A stretch of DNA of 64,000 nucleotides from Nocardioides sp. S5 (GCF_017310035.1 NZ_CP022296.1:2232001-2296000), one strand, 5' to 3'. Positions 42,624-50,745 are shown, counted from the first letter of the stretch. Program-made: numbers and translations. The notes: generated by a model not told the origin, from the letters alone.

Positions 42624-43216
42624 CCGTCCGGGTGGGACTGACCGGGGGCATCGCCTCCGGCAAGAGCACGGTGTCGGCGATCCTCGTCGAGCTCGGCGCC
42701 GTGGTGATCGACGCCGACGCGATCGCGCGCGAGGTGGTCGCGCTGGGCACACCGGGGCTGGAGGCCGTGGTGGCCGAGTTCGGTCCCGGCCTGCTGACGC
42801 CCGGGGGAGACCTCGACCGTCCGGCCATGGGTGCCCTGGTCTTCGCCGACCCGGACGCCCGCAAGCGCCTCGAGGCGATCATCCACCCCCTCGTGCACCG
42901 GCGCAGCGCCGAGCTCGAGGCCGCAGCCGGCGCCGACGCGGTGGTGGTCCACGACATCCCGCTGCTGGCCGAGGTCGGCCGGGCCGGGTCGTTCGACGCC
43001 GTGATCGTGGTGGACGCACCCACCGAGGTACAGGTGGCGCGCATGGTCGGCGACCGAGGGTGGACCAAGGAGGACGCCGAGTCGCGCATCGCCGCCCAGG
43101 CCTCACGGGAGGACCGACGGGCGATCGCGAGCCACGTCATCGACAACACCGGCTCGCTCGAGGACCTGCGCCGCCGCGTGGAGGACGTGTACGCCGAGCT
43201 GGCCGCGCGGGCCTGA
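42620..43216 (+). CDS. coaE: Dephospho-CoA kinase
   Basis: This 198-residue P-loop kinase phosphorylates dephospho-CoA at the 3'-hydroxyl in the last step of coenzyme A synthesis. The P-loop is [16 protein letters not shown] (residues about 6-21). [13 protein letters not shown] is the substrate-binding Asp motif, and [11 protein letters not shown] and the lid [20 protein letters not shown] follow. Unlike the mycobacterial CoaE, it has no C-terminal UPF0157 extension. The GTG overlaps the MarR stop by four bases and has GGAGGA upstream. Expression would therefore depend on a self-regulated MarR promoter, unusual for an essential gene. Confidence 0.95.
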   Translation: MTVRVGLTGGIASGKSTVSAILVELGAVVIDADAIAREVVALGTPGLEAVVAEFGPGLLTPGGDLDRPAMGALVFADPDARKRLEAIIHPLVHRRSAELEAAAGADAVVVHDIPLLAEVGRAGSFDAVIVVDAPTEVQVARMVGDRGWTKEDAESRIAAQASREDRRAIASHVIDNTGSLEDLRRRVEDVYAELAARA

Positions 43217-43244
43217 CGTTTCCGGTTCGCGCGGGTGCGGCCGG

Positions 43245-43250
43245 TACCCT
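43245..43250 (+). promoter_or_regulatory. -10 element TACCCT, leaderless NagZ-like start
   Basis: TACCCT is followed by six bases and the GTG at 43257. Confidence 0.55.
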
Positions 43251-43256
43251 CCACGC

Positions 43257-44573
43257 GTGCTTCCGATCCGACCCCGACTGGCCGCGATCGCGACGGGTGT
43301 CCTGCTCGTGAGCGGCTGTGCCGGCCTCAGCCCGACGTCCGACGACGCGGCGCCCGCGACCTCCGCGCCGTCGTCATCCGCCCCGTCCGGCGCCGCCTCG
43401 CCAGAGGCTGGGGCCGCGGAGGCCGAGGACCCGGACGCCCCGACCTCCTGGGGACCCACCGTGGGCGAGCTCGATGCGGCCCGCGAGCTCGTCAGCACCT
43501 GGACCCCCGAACAGCTCGCCGGCGGTGTGATCGTGGGTCGTTTCCACGGCACCGATCCGGCGGAGCCGGCGCGGATGGTGCGCGACCTCCACCTCGCGGG
43601 GGTCTCGGTCACCGGGGCCAACGTCGCCGACCTCGACCAGGTGCGGGCCATGACCGCCGGCATCGCGAAGGCGGCGGCCGACGACGGCCGTGACTTCCCG
43701 CCCGTGATCGGCGTGGACCAGGAGGGAGGCTACGTCTCCCACCTGCGGGGCATTGCCACTGAGTTCCCGCACTTCGCCTCCGCCGGCCAGGCCATCGCTG
43801 CGGATCCCAAGGAGGGGCGGCGGGCGACCCGGGTGGCCGCGCTGACCACGGCCCTCGAGCTGCGCGGCCTCGGCTTCACCTGGGTGTTCGCGCCCGTCGC
43901 CGACGTGACGATCGGCGCCGCCGACCCGACGATCGGCGCTCGCTCCCCGTCGACGGACCCGGAGCTCGCGGCCGACGCCGTCGCTGCTGCGATCAAGGGC
44001 TACGACGCCGCCGGCATCGTGTCGACCGTGAAGCACTTCCCTGGTCACGGGACGGCAACCAGCGACAGCCACGACACCCTTCCCGTCGTGGACTCGCCCC
44101 TCGGGGAGATCGAGTCGCACGACCTGCCGCCCTTCGAGGCCGCGATCGACAAGGCAGCCCCCGCCGTGATGTTGAGCCACCTCGACCTCACCGCCATCGC
44201 ACCAGGCGTTCCGGCCAGCATGGCTCCCGAGGTCTACGACCTGCTGCGCGACGACCTCGGCTTCGAGGGAGTGGCCATCACCGACTCGCTCGGCATGGGT
44301 GCGGTCGGTGGTCGGCCGACGCCCGCCCTCCAGGCGCTGGAGGCGGGCGCCGACCTGCTGCTGATGCCGGTCGAGACGGCAACGACGCACCAGATCGTCA
44401 CCGACGCGATCAACGCAGGCGACGTCTCGCGCGAGCGGGTCGAGGAGGCAGCGGCCCGCGTGGTCGCGCTCCAGGTGTGGCAGGCACGCGTGGCAGCACA
44501 GCGGCCCGTGCCCGCCGACGTGGTCGAACGGGCACGGGCCGCGAGTGCGGACCTGTTGTCCGCGGCGTACTAG
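43257..44573 (+). CDS. Glycoside hydrolase family 3 lipoprotein (NagZ-like beta-N-acetylhexosaminidase)
   Basis: This 438-residue exported lipoprotein has a lipobox (LLVSGC, Cys near residue 21), an Ala/Ser/Pro-rich linker and a GH3 barrel. The NagZ signature is clear: VDQEGGYVSHLRG (about residues 160-172) and KHFPGHGTATSDSHDTLP (about 258-275), with the His/Asp acid-base dyad. Then ITDSLGMGAVGG carries the nucleophile Asp near residue 343. It probably cuts GlcNAc from muropeptides or glycan chains outside the membrane. The GTG at 43257 fits TACCCT six bases upstream. A 14-bp inverted repeat lies within its last 70 bases. It is convergent with the sigma factor gene. Confidence 0.9.
   Translation: MLPIRPRLAAIATGVLLVSGCAGLSPTSDDAAPATSAPSSSAPSGAASPEAGAAEAEDPDAPTSWGPTVGELDAARELVSTWTPEQLAGGVIVGRFHGTDPAEPARMVRDLHLAGVSVTGANVADLDQVRAMTAGIAKAAADDGRDFPPVIGVDQEGGYVSHLRGIATEFPHFASAGQAIAADPKEGRRATRVAALTTALELRGLGFTWVFAPVADVTIGAADPTIGARSPSTDPELAADAVAAAIKGYDAAGIVSTVKHFPGHGTATSDSHDTLPVVDSPLGEIESHDLPPFEAAIDKAAPAVMLSHLDLTAIAPGVPASMAPEVYDLLRDDLGFEGVAITDSLGMGAVGGRPTPALQALEAGADLLLMPVETATTHQIVTDAINAGDVSRERVEEAAARVVALQVWQARVAAQRPVPADVVERARAASADLLSAAY
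44501..44542. terminator. 14-bp perfect inverted repeat inside the 3' end of the NagZ-like gene
   Basis: GCGGCCCGTGCCCG (44501-44514) and CGGGCACGGGCCGC (44529-44542) pair perfectly around a 14-base loop, ending 31 bases before the stop. It may end the transcript of the convergent sigma gene or protect this mRNA. Confidence 0.45.
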
Positions 44574-44687
44574 TCGATCAGGCGGCGTCGCGGTCTGAGG
44601 GTGCGTGCCTGGCAAGGCGGACGCGCGACGACGGCCTTTGAGCGGAGCGGGCCTTCGAGCGCGGAGAACGCAGCCAGGTGTGTGCGA

Positions 44688-45650
44688 TCAGGCCGCGAGG
44701 TCCGGGTCGCCGGCGCGGCGGAGCTTCTGCAGCGCCTCTCGCTCGAGCTGGCGGACCCGCTCGGCGGAGATGCCGTGGCGCGCGCCGATGTCGGCGAGCT
44801 TGTGCTGGCGTCCGTCGGCCAGGCCGTAGCGCGCCCGCACGATGTCGGCCGAGCGCTCGTCCAGGATCCCCACAAGGTCCTCGAGCCGCTGGCGTGCCTC
44901 GACGTCCAGGAAGTTGAGGTCCGGACCCGGCGCGGTCTCCTGGGCCATCAGGTCGCCCAGCGAGGTGTCGCCGTCCTCGTCGACGGGGGTGTCGAGCGAG
45001 ACGTGGTCGCGACCCCAGCTCATCAGGTCGAGCACCCGGTCGAGCTCCATCCCGAGCTCGGTGGCGATCTCCTGCGGCTCCGGGTCGCGGCCGAGCTGGC
45101 GCTCCAGCGTGCGACGCGCGCTGCCGACCTGGTTGAGCTCCTCGACCACGTGGACGGGGAGGCGGACGACGCGGGCCTGCTGGGCGATGCCGCGGGTGAT
45201 GGCCTGGCGCACCCACCAGGTGGCGTACGTCGAGAACTTGTAGCCCTTGGTGTAGTCGAACTTCTCCACGGCGCGGATCAGTCCGGTATTGCCCTCCTGG
45301 ATCAGGTCGAGCATCGGCATCTGGGAGCGGCCGTACTTGCGGGCGATGGAGACGACGAGCCGGAGGTTGGCCTCGATGAAGCGGTCCACCGCGAGGCGGC
45401 CCTGCTCGGCGAGCCACTCGAGCTCCTCCTCGTTGGCGCTCATCGGAGCACCACCCTTGCGGCGACCGATGCGACCGGTGTCGAGGAGGTGCTGGGCCAG
45501 CAGGCCCGCCTCGATGGTCTTGGACAGCTCGACCTCGGTCTCGGCGTCGAGGAGCGGGGTGCGAGCGATCTCGTCGAGGTAGAGGCCGACGCTGTCGCGG
45601 CCCTCGATCTCACGCGTGGTGGTGGTGCGCTTGGCCTGTGCAGTGCTCAT
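44688..45650 (-). CDS. sigB: RNA polymerase sigma factor, group 2 (SigB/Hrd-like)
   Basis: This 320-residue sigma-70 protein lacks region 1.1 and most of the non-conserved region. Region 1.2 is DSVGLYLDEIARTPLLDAETEVELSK, region 2.3-2.4 is [20 protein letters not shown] and region 4.2 ends GISAERVRQLEREALQKLRR. Size and motifs fit group 2 (SigB of mycobacteria, HrdA/C/D of Streptomyces), which modify the housekeeping response under stress or in stationary phase. The ATG at 45650 has GGAGGA five bases upstream. An exact GGGAAT-N18-GTTG promoter (45700-45727) implies control by a sigma-R/SigH-type factor. The principal sigma gene lies only 6.4 kb away. Confidence 0.93.
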   Translation of the reverse strand: MSTAQAKRTTTTREIEGRDSVGLYLDEIARTPLLDAETEVELSKTIEAGLLAQHLLDTGRIGRRKGGAPMSANEEELEWLAEQGRLAVDRFIEANLRLVVSIARKYGRSQMPMLDLIQEGNTGLIRAVEKFDYTKGYKFSTYATWWVRQAITRGIAQQARVVRLPVHVVEELNQVGSARRTLERQLGRDPEPQEIATELGMELDRVLDLMSWGRDHVSLDTPVDEDGDTSLGDLMAQETAPGPDLNFLDVEARQRLEDLVGILDERSADIVRARYGLADGRQHKLADIGARHGISAERVRQLEREALQKLRRAGDPDLAA

Positions 45651-45699
45651 CTGGTCCTCCTGCTCCTCGTGCGGCCACCCCTGTGTCGCACGTCTGATC

Positions 45700-45727
45700 C
45701 AACGCCTGTGTCCGTTGCGGGATTCCC
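45700..45727 (-). promoter_or_regulatory. Sigma-R/SigH-type promoter GGGAAT-N18-GTTG before the group 2 sigma gene
   Basis: On the minus strand GGGAAT (45722-45727) and GTTG (45700-45703) are 18 bases apart, the exact consensus of oxidative-stress ECF promoters. Transcription would begin near 45692, about 42 bases before the ATG. Confidence 0.7.
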
Positions 45728-45774
45728 GAACGGATTGCTCGGTGCCTTCACCAGATGTGACGCGCCAGTGGCTG

Positions 45775-45816
45775 CCGGAATTCCACGATTCCGGAACTCT
45801 CAGGGACTTCTCAGGG
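45775..45816. promoter_or_regulatory. Palindrome and direct repeats upstream of the sigma promoter
   Basis: CCGGAAT (45775-45781) and ATTCCGG (45788-45794) form a perfect inverted repeat with a 6-base spacer. Just beyond it TCTCAGGG occurs twice, at 45798-45805 and 45809-45816, 11 bases apart. The block lies about 50 bases upstream of the GGGAAT element. Confidence 0.5.
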
Positions 45817-45957
45817 GTTCCCCTCCCCACGGGAATCATGCGCGGACCGCGCGAGTACGGGCGGACCACCGCTGTGGATGAGTGCGCCGTGCCTGTGGAG
45901 AGCGCGCCGACATCTGTGGGCAACCCTGTGGGACCGAGGGTTTGTCGGGGCAAGGTC

Positions 45958-45986
45958 TTGCGGAGTGGTGCTGGCGGGCATAGAAC
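45958..45986 (+). promoter_or_regulatory. Sigma-70-type promoter TTGCGG-N17-TAGAAC
   Basis: TTGCGG (45958-45963) and TAGAAC (45981-45986) are exactly 17 bases apart in non-coding sequence, reading towards dinB's 3' end. Expected start near 45993. Confidence 0.6.
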
Positions 45987-45992
45987 TCTCCC

Positions 45993-46177
45993 TACCGGTG
46001 CCGCTTCGGCGGGGCCGGGGATCGCATCGGACGATCAGTCCCACCCGGCGAGCGTGCTCGCCGCGCAGACCCGGTGGCGGGGTCGGCGGGGACCGGGATG
46101 CCGGTGCGGTGGTCCGGACGCCACCACCGCCGGACACATCGAGGGGCTCCCGATGCTCATACCATCTGGAGCCCCTC
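45993..46177 (+). ncRNA. Candidate small RNA of about 185 bases
   Basis: The predicted transcript runs from the promoter at 45958-45986 to a perfect hairpin at 46141-46177. Its body contains at least two further stems, CGGCGAGC/GCTCGCCG and GGTGG/CCACC. It does not contain the tmRNA, RNase P or SRP RNA signatures I know. A 6S-like or other regulatory RNA is possible. Confidence 0.35.
46141..46177 (+). terminator. 10-bp hairpin, terminator of the candidate small RNA
   Basis: GAGGGGCTCC (46141-46150) and GGAGCCCCTC (46168-46177) pair perfectly around a 17-base loop. It could equally terminate leftward transcription of dinB, whose stop is at 46266. Confidence 0.6.
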
Positions 46178-46265
46178 AACCTGTGTGCCCCTCGAGGCTG
46201 CCCGACCCGGCCGGCGGCGCGCAACCCGCGACCGGTGAACACCCGGCGACGGCTCGGTCCTCGGC

Positions 46266-47570
46266 TCAGTCCTCGGCGGGCGGTTCGAGCCGGCGCAGCG
46301 CCGGGTCGTCGTCGCGGAAGCTGCGGACCGGACCCGGGGGAGTGTGGGCGGTCTCGAAGCGGACGGTGACCACGCCGGAGCCCGATCCCCAGACCCAGCC
46401 CTGGCCCATCTCGTCGTGCACGACGTCCGCGCCGGGCGGCCAGGTGCGTCGCGGTGGCTCGGGCAGCACCACCGCCTCGGCCTCGTCCTCGTCCGGAGTG
46501 GAGCCGAACAGGTCCTCCTGCACCCAGTCGGCCAGCCCCGAGACCCCGACGCCGAGGAGCCGCACGCCCCCCGTGGTGTCGAGGTCGGCGAGCAGCGACC
46601 GGGCGATGCGGGCGATCGTCGCGCCGTCATCGGTGGGGCTGGACAGCGTGCTGGAGCGGCTGAGGGTGGTGAAGTCGTGCAGGCGCACCTTGATCGTCAC
46701 GGTGCGACCGGAGAAGCCGTTCTTCCGCATCCGGGCGCCCACGTCGCGCGCCTGGCGGGTGAGCAGGCCCTCCATGACCCGGCGGTCGTTGAGGTCGGTG
46801 TCGTAGGTGCCCTCGACGCTGATCGACTTCGTCTCCCGCTCGGCCAGGACCGGCCGCGGGTCGCGGGCGCGCGCCAGCTGCCACAGTCCGTGTCCCTGCG
46901 CCTGGCCGAGCAGGCGTACGAGCTCGTCCTCCTCGACCGCCTCGAGCTCGGCGATCGTGTGGATCCCCGCACGCCGCAACCGCTCGGCGGTCGCCGGTCC
47001 CACGCCCGGGATCACGGTGACCTTCATCGGCCGCAGCAGCTCCAGCTCGGTGCCCGGCGGCACCACCGTCATCCCGTCCGGCTTGTCGAGCTCGCTGGCG
47101 ACCTTGGCGAGGAACTTGGACGAGGCGATGCCCACCGTCGCGGTCAGGCCACCGGTCACCTCGTGCACGCGCTGGCGCAGCCGCTCGCCCGCCGCGGTCA
47201 CGGTGGACACCTCGAGGTCGGGCAGGCCGGCGGCGGCCAGGTCGACGAAGGCCTCGTCGAGCGACAGCGGCTCGACGAGGGGGGAGAGCTCGCGCAGCAC
47301 CTGCATGACGCGGGTGCTGGTCTCGCGGTAGGCGTGGAAGCGGCCGCTGAGGAACGCTGCGTGCGGGCACCGCGCGCGCGCCTCGCGCCCGGACATCGCC
47401 GACCCGACGCCGAAGGTGCGTGCCTCGTACGACGCCGTGGCCACGACGCCGCGCCCACCGGTCCCGCCGACGATCACCGGCTTCCCGCGCAGCGACGGCT
47501 TGTCGCGCTGCTCGACGGCGGCGAAGAACGCGTCGAGGTCCAGGTGCAGGACCGAGGCGGTCGAACGCAT
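46266..47570 (-). CDS. dinB: DNA polymerase IV (Y family)
   Basis: This 434-residue translesion polymerase has catalytic acidic residues in LHLDLDAFFAAVEQ (about residues 8-21) and SLDEAFVDLA (about 103-112). The HhH motif VIPGVGPATAERLRRAGI lies at about 183-200 and the little-finger domain follows. QEDLFG near residue 355 fits a beta-clamp binding motif (QxxLF). A C-terminal extension of about 75 residues contains DDEMGQGWVWGSG-like sequence (HDEMGQGWVWGSGSGVVTVR), typical of actinobacterial DinB1-type proteins. The ATG at 47570 begins MRSTASVLHLDLD, matching family starts. I see no LexA-type box upstream. It is divergent from the DUF4192 gene. Confidence 0.95.
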   Translation of the reverse strand: MRSTASVLHLDLDAFFAAVEQRDKPSLRGKPVIVGGTGGRGVVATASYEARTFGVGSAMSGREARARCPHAAFLSGRFHAYRETSTRVMQVLRELSPLVEPLSLDEAFVDLAAAGLPDLEVSTVTAAGERLRQRVHEVTGGLTATVGIASSKFLAKVASELDKPDGMTVVPPGTELELLRPMKVTVIPGVGPATAERLRRAGIHTIAELEAVEEDELVRLLGQAQGHGLWQLARARDPRPVLAERETKSISVEGTYDTDLNDRRVMEGLLTRQARDVGARMRKNGFSGRTVTIKVRLHDFTTLSRSSTLSSPTDDGATIARIARSLLADLDTTGGVRLLGVGVSGLADWVQEDLFGSTPDEDEAEAVVLPEPPRRTWPPGADVVHDEMGQGWVWGSGSGVVTVRFETAHTPPGPVRSFRDDDPALRRLEPPAED

Positions 47571-47745
47571 CAGCCGCGCGTCGTCTGTCCGGTCACCGCT
47601 GCATCCTCTCAGGGACTCGTCCACGGTGCTCAGGTGGCGGGTCGTGGGCCACGAACCATCCACAGGCGGGCACTGGGACCGGTTCTCCACAGGGTCGGAG
47701 CCGGGCGGGCATGGAGGGTCGGTGGACGCGGGAAGCGTCCTGGTC

Positions 47746-48756
47746 ATGGATACAGCCGACAGCACCTCGTCCCCGTCCGCCCCTGCCTCTGCCGACCGCG
47801 GCTCGCCGCCCCCGACGCTCCTGCGGGCACGCACCCCCGCCGACATCGCCGCCTTCGTCCCTCTCGCCCTCGGGTTCGTGCCCGAGCACTCCGTGGTGAT
47901 GGTGAGCACCGGGGCACCCGGCGGGATGCAGGCCCGCGTCGACCTGCCGCACGACCCGGACGACGTGGACGACGTCGTCGAGGCACTCCTGCGCCCGGCT
48001 CGCCGCCACGGCGTGCGGGAGGTCGTCGTCGTGGTCTACGACGAGGACACGACCGTGGCCGACGAGGCCGCGTGGGCGATCCACGAGGAGTTCACCGCGG
48101 CCGGCGTCGAGGTGCGGGAGGTGCTGCGGGTCCACGACGACCACTGGTACGCCGTCCTGCCGGGCGCGCCGCTCGCGGCCTACCGCGGCGTGCCGTTCGA
48201 GCTGGCCGAGCACCCGTTCACGGCCCAGGCGGTCTTCGACGGGCGCGTCACCCACGCCAGCCGCGAGGCCCTGCGCGCGACGATCGGCCTCGACCCCGTC
48301 CTCGCCCGTGAGGTCGAGGACGAGATCCGCTCTGCCGCGACCCTGCCGGTCGGTGCGCTGGGGACGCTGGTGCGCCGGCACCTGGCAGCCGGCACCAGGT
48401 TCACCCACGCCGAGCTGGCGGCCGTTGCGGTGACCGTCACGGCCGGCTCGCTCCGCGACGAGGCATGGGCGGGGCTCGGACGCACCGACGCACGTGCCGC
48501 CGTCGAGCTGTGGTCCGACGCCCTGCGCCGCCTGCCGGCGAGCCACGTCGCCGCCCCCGCAGCCGTGCTGGCCTTCGCGGCCTGGCTCGCAGGGGACGGC
48601 GCGTTGGCGTGGTGCGCGGTCGACCGCTGCCACGACGTCGATCCCGACCACTCCCTGGCCGGACTGGTCGCCCAGCTGCTCGAGTCCGCCACGTCGCCCG
48701 ACGACTGGGAGCTGCTGCGACCCCGGCTCGGTGGGACCGCGGATCCGGCCGCCTGA
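47746..48756 (+). CDS. DUF4192 domain protein
   Basis: This 336-residue cytoplasmic protein has no signal peptide or membrane helix. The N-terminal TLLRARTPADIAAFVPLALG and FVPEHSVVMVS, the middle REVVVVVYDEDT and the C-terminal AFAAWLAGDGALAWCAVDRC match DUF4192, an actinobacteria-specific family of unknown function. The last of these reads AWLxGDGALAxxAVDR in relatives. GGAAG about ten bases before the ATG at 47746 sets the start; longer in-frame openings run antisense to dinB. It is divergent from dinB. No catalytic residues can be named. Confidence 0.85.
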   Translation: MDTADSTSSPSAPASADRGSPPPTLLRARTPADIAAFVPLALGFVPEHSVVMVSTGAPGGMQARVDLPHDPDDVDDVVEALLRPARRHGVREVVVVVYDEDTTVADEAAWAIHEEFTAAGVEVREVLRVHDDHWYAVLPGAPLAAYRGVPFELAEHPFTAQAVFDGRVTHASREALRATIGLDPVLAREVEDEIRSAATLPVGALGTLVRRHLAAGTRFTHAELAAVAVTVTAGSLRDEAWAGLGRTDARAAVELWSDALRRLPASHVAAPAAVLAFAAWLAGDGALAWCAVDRCHDVDPDHSLAGLVAQLLESATSPDDWELLRPRLGGTADPAA

Positions 48757-48809
48757 TCACCCGGCGTGGACCAGCCCTCGGGACGGTTCCCGCGGTGTGC
48801 CCACGACAC

Positions 48810-48815
48810 TAGGGT
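48810..48815 (+). promoter_or_regulatory. -10 element TAGGGT, leaderless ligase start
   Basis: TAGGGT is followed by six bases and the ATG at 48822. Confidence 0.55.
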
Positions 48816-48821
48816 TCGGGC

Positions 48822-50285
48822 ATGGGTGAAGAGGTCGACCAGCAGGAGTTCAGTCGCGCCGACCGGACGCGGCACCGCGAGAAGGTGCGCCGCAACCTCG
48901 ACGTCTTCGCGCGCATGCTGCGCGAGGCGCGCTTCGACACCGACGACCCGATGACCGGGCTCGAGATGGAGCTCAACCTCATCGACGATGCCGGTGACCC
49001 GGCGCTGAAGAACGCCGAGGTGCTCGAGGCGATCGCCGACCCCGACTTCCAGACCGAGCTCGGCCAGTTCAACATCGAGATCAACCTCGCCCCGGCCAAG
49101 CTGCGCGAGGGCGGGCTCAGCACCTTCGAGCAGAGCCTGCGCCACTCCCTCAACGACGCCGAGGAGAAGGCAGCGCAGGTCGGGGCGCACCAGGTCGCGA
49201 TCGGCATCCTGCCGACGCTCGCCGAGGGCCACATGAACCGCGCCAGCCTGAGCGCCAACCCGCGCTACAACCTGCTGTCCGAGCAGATCCTGAGTGCCCG
49301 TGGGGAGGACATCACCATCAGCATCTCGGGTCGCGAGCGGCTCACCACCACCGCGGACTCGATCGTGCCGGAGGCTGCGTGCACCAGCACGCAGTTCCAC
49401 GTGCAGACCTCACCCGACCAGTTCGCGGCCTACTGGAACGCCGCCCAGGCCATCGCGGGCGTGCAGCTCGCCGTCTCGGCCAACTCCCCGTTCCTGCTGG
49501 GCAAGGAGCTGTGGCGCGAGACCCGCATCCCGCTGTTCGAGCAGGCGACCGACACCCGCAGCGAGGAGCTCAAGGCGCAGGGCGTACGACCGCGCGTGTG
49601 GTTCGGCGAGCGGTGGATCACCTCGGTCTTCGACCTGTTCGAGGAGAACGTCCGCTACTTCCCGGCCTTGCTGCCGGTGACCGACGATGAGGACCCGCTC
49701 GAGGTCCTCGAGTCCGGCGGCACGCCACTGCTGCACGAGCTGCGCCTGCACAACGGCACCATCTACCGCTGGAACCGACCGGTCTACGACGTGGCGGACG
49801 GTGTCCCGCACCTGCGCGTCGAGAACCGGCTGCTCGCCGCTGGCCCGACCGTGGCCGACACCATCGCCAACGCGGCCCTGTGGTTCGGGTTGATCCGCTT
49901 CCTCGCCGAGAGCGAGCGGCCCCTGTGGTCGCAGATGTCGTTCTCCGCTGCGGAGGAGAACTTCCACGTCGCCGCCCAGATGGGCGTCGACGCCCAGGTC
50001 TACTGGCCCGGCATCGGCCAGGCGCGCGCGACCGAGCTCGTGCTGCGCCGGCTGCTGCCCATGGCGAAGGCCGGTCTCGACGCGTGGGGCGTGCCGACCG
50101 AGGAGAGCGACCGCTACCTCGGGATCATCGAGCAGCGGTGCCTGCTGGAGACCAGCGGCGCCGCGTGGTTCGTCGAGCGGGTGCGCGCACGCGGGGGAGA
50201 GGACCGCTTCGACGCCCTGCGCGCCACGCTGCTCGACTACAAGGACCGCATGCACAGCAACGAGCCCGTGCACCTCTGGGACTGA
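48822..50285 (+). CDS. Glutamate-cysteine ligase family protein (GCS2 type)
   Basis: This 487-residue ATP-grasp-like carboxylate-amine ligase would join glutamate to cysteine or another amine. The GCS2 family features are TGLEMELNLIDDAGDPAL (about residues 45-62, the metal/ATP Glu residues in GLExE), LGQFNIEINLAPAKL (about 84-98) and ACTSTQFHVQTSPDQF. Later come RVENRLLAAGPTVADTIAN and a C-terminal helical part. The protein is longer than the 370-residue YbdK group and near EgtA size. Gamma-glutamylcysteine for ergothioneine or an unrelated amide are both possible. The ATG at 48822 is six bases after TAGGGT. It ends next to a convergent hypothetical gene. Confidence 0.87.
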   Translation: MGEEVDQQEFSRADRTRHREKVRRNLDVFARMLREARFDTDDPMTGLEMELNLIDDAGDPALKNAEVLEAIADPDFQTELGQFNIEINLAPAKLREGGLSTFEQSLRHSLNDAEEKAAQVGAHQVAIGILPTLAEGHMNRASLSANPRYNLLSEQILSARGEDITISISGRERLTTTADSIVPEAACTSTQFHVQTSPDQFAAYWNAAQAIAGVQLAVSANSPFLLGKELWRETRIPLFEQATDTRSEELKAQGVRPRVWFGERWITSVFDLFEENVRYFPALLPVTDDEDPLEVLESGGTPLLHELRLHNGTIYRWNRPVYDVADGVPHLRVENRLLAAGPTVADTIANAALWFGLIRFLAESERPLWSQMSFSAAEENFHVAAQMGVDAQVYWPGIGQARATELVLRRLLPMAKAGLDAWGVPTEESDRYLGIIEQRCLLETSGAAWFVERVRARGGEDRFDALRATLLDYKDRMHSNEPVHLWD

Positions 50286-50292
50286 GGCGACC

Positions 50293-50745
50293 TCACGCCC
50301 GTCGCCGCAGGCGCCGCCACTCGCGACGTACACCGCTGACGGGGTCGAACCAGCCCCGGCGCGTCACGACGACCAGCGGCGTGTGCGTCCCGAGGGCGGA
50401 CGTCGCCCAAGCGGCAGGTCCGAGCCAGCGCAGGTCCTCGTCGTGCGTCGACAGCTCACCGGGCCGGGTGAGCCAGAGGTAGGGGCGCGGGGCGAGCGCC
50501 GACGCGTGGCGCAGCAGAGCCAGCACGAGGTCGGCCCGCAGGCCCGGGTCGGCGGTGTGCGGGTCGTCGCAGTGGCGTGCGGCGCGACCGGGGACGCCGG
50601 CGTGCAGGACGGTCGGGAAGTGGCGCCGGGCCTCGGCCTCGACCAGCTCCAGGGTCGCGGCGCGGAGCACCGCGTGAGTGGCCCGGTCGATCGGGGCCTC
50701 GGTGCCAACGACGGGCCCTCCGAGACGTGCACGTGCGGACGCCAT
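50293..50745 (-). CDS. Conserved hypothetical protein
   Basis: I do not recognise this 150-residue cytoplasmic protein. It is rich in Arg, Ala and His, without membrane helix or signal. The central part has PYLWLTRPGELSTHDEDLRW and THTPLVVVTRRGWFDPVSG, which look like ordered strands and turns, and the C-terminus is strongly basic (RREWRRLRRRA). The ATG at 50745 is chosen because CAGGGT lies exactly six bases upstream; a GTG at 50790 would add 15 residues. It is divergent from the universal stress protein gene and convergent with the ligase gene. Confidence 0.6.
   Translation of the reverse strand: MASARARLGGPVVGTEAPIDRATHAVLRAATLELVEAEARRHFPTVLHAGVPGRAARHCDDPHTADPGLRADLVLALLRHASALAPRPYLWLTRPGELSTHDEDLRWLGPAAWATSALGTHTPLVVVTRRGWFDPVSGVRREWRRLRRRA

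Larger units (their letters stand above)
45817..46265. other. Long non-coding stretch between sigma factor and dinB
   Basis: No plausible protein is encoded on either strand here; the open frames are Pro/Arg-rich shadows with no ribosome site. The region holds a good rightward promoter at 45958-45986, several hairpins (for example CGGCGAGC-GT-GCTCGCCG near 46050) and a 10-bp terminator-like hairpin at 46141-46177. Together these suggest a small RNA. Confidence 0.55.

Noticed and set aside
45831-45857. Rightward GGGAAT-N18-GTA near the sigma gene as a third sigma-R promoter
   Set aside because: The -10 has GTA instead of GTT and no gene starts downstream within a sensible distance, so I treat it as chance.
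45811-46242. Leftward open frame of 143 residues between the sigma gene and dinB
   Set aside because: Pro/Arg/Gly-rich with no ribosome site and no protein-like pattern; the stretch is better explained as non-coding.
47571-47745. LexA/SOS box upstream of dinB
   Set aside because: TCGAAC occurs at the dinB start but is not followed by the GTTCGA half at the required spacing.
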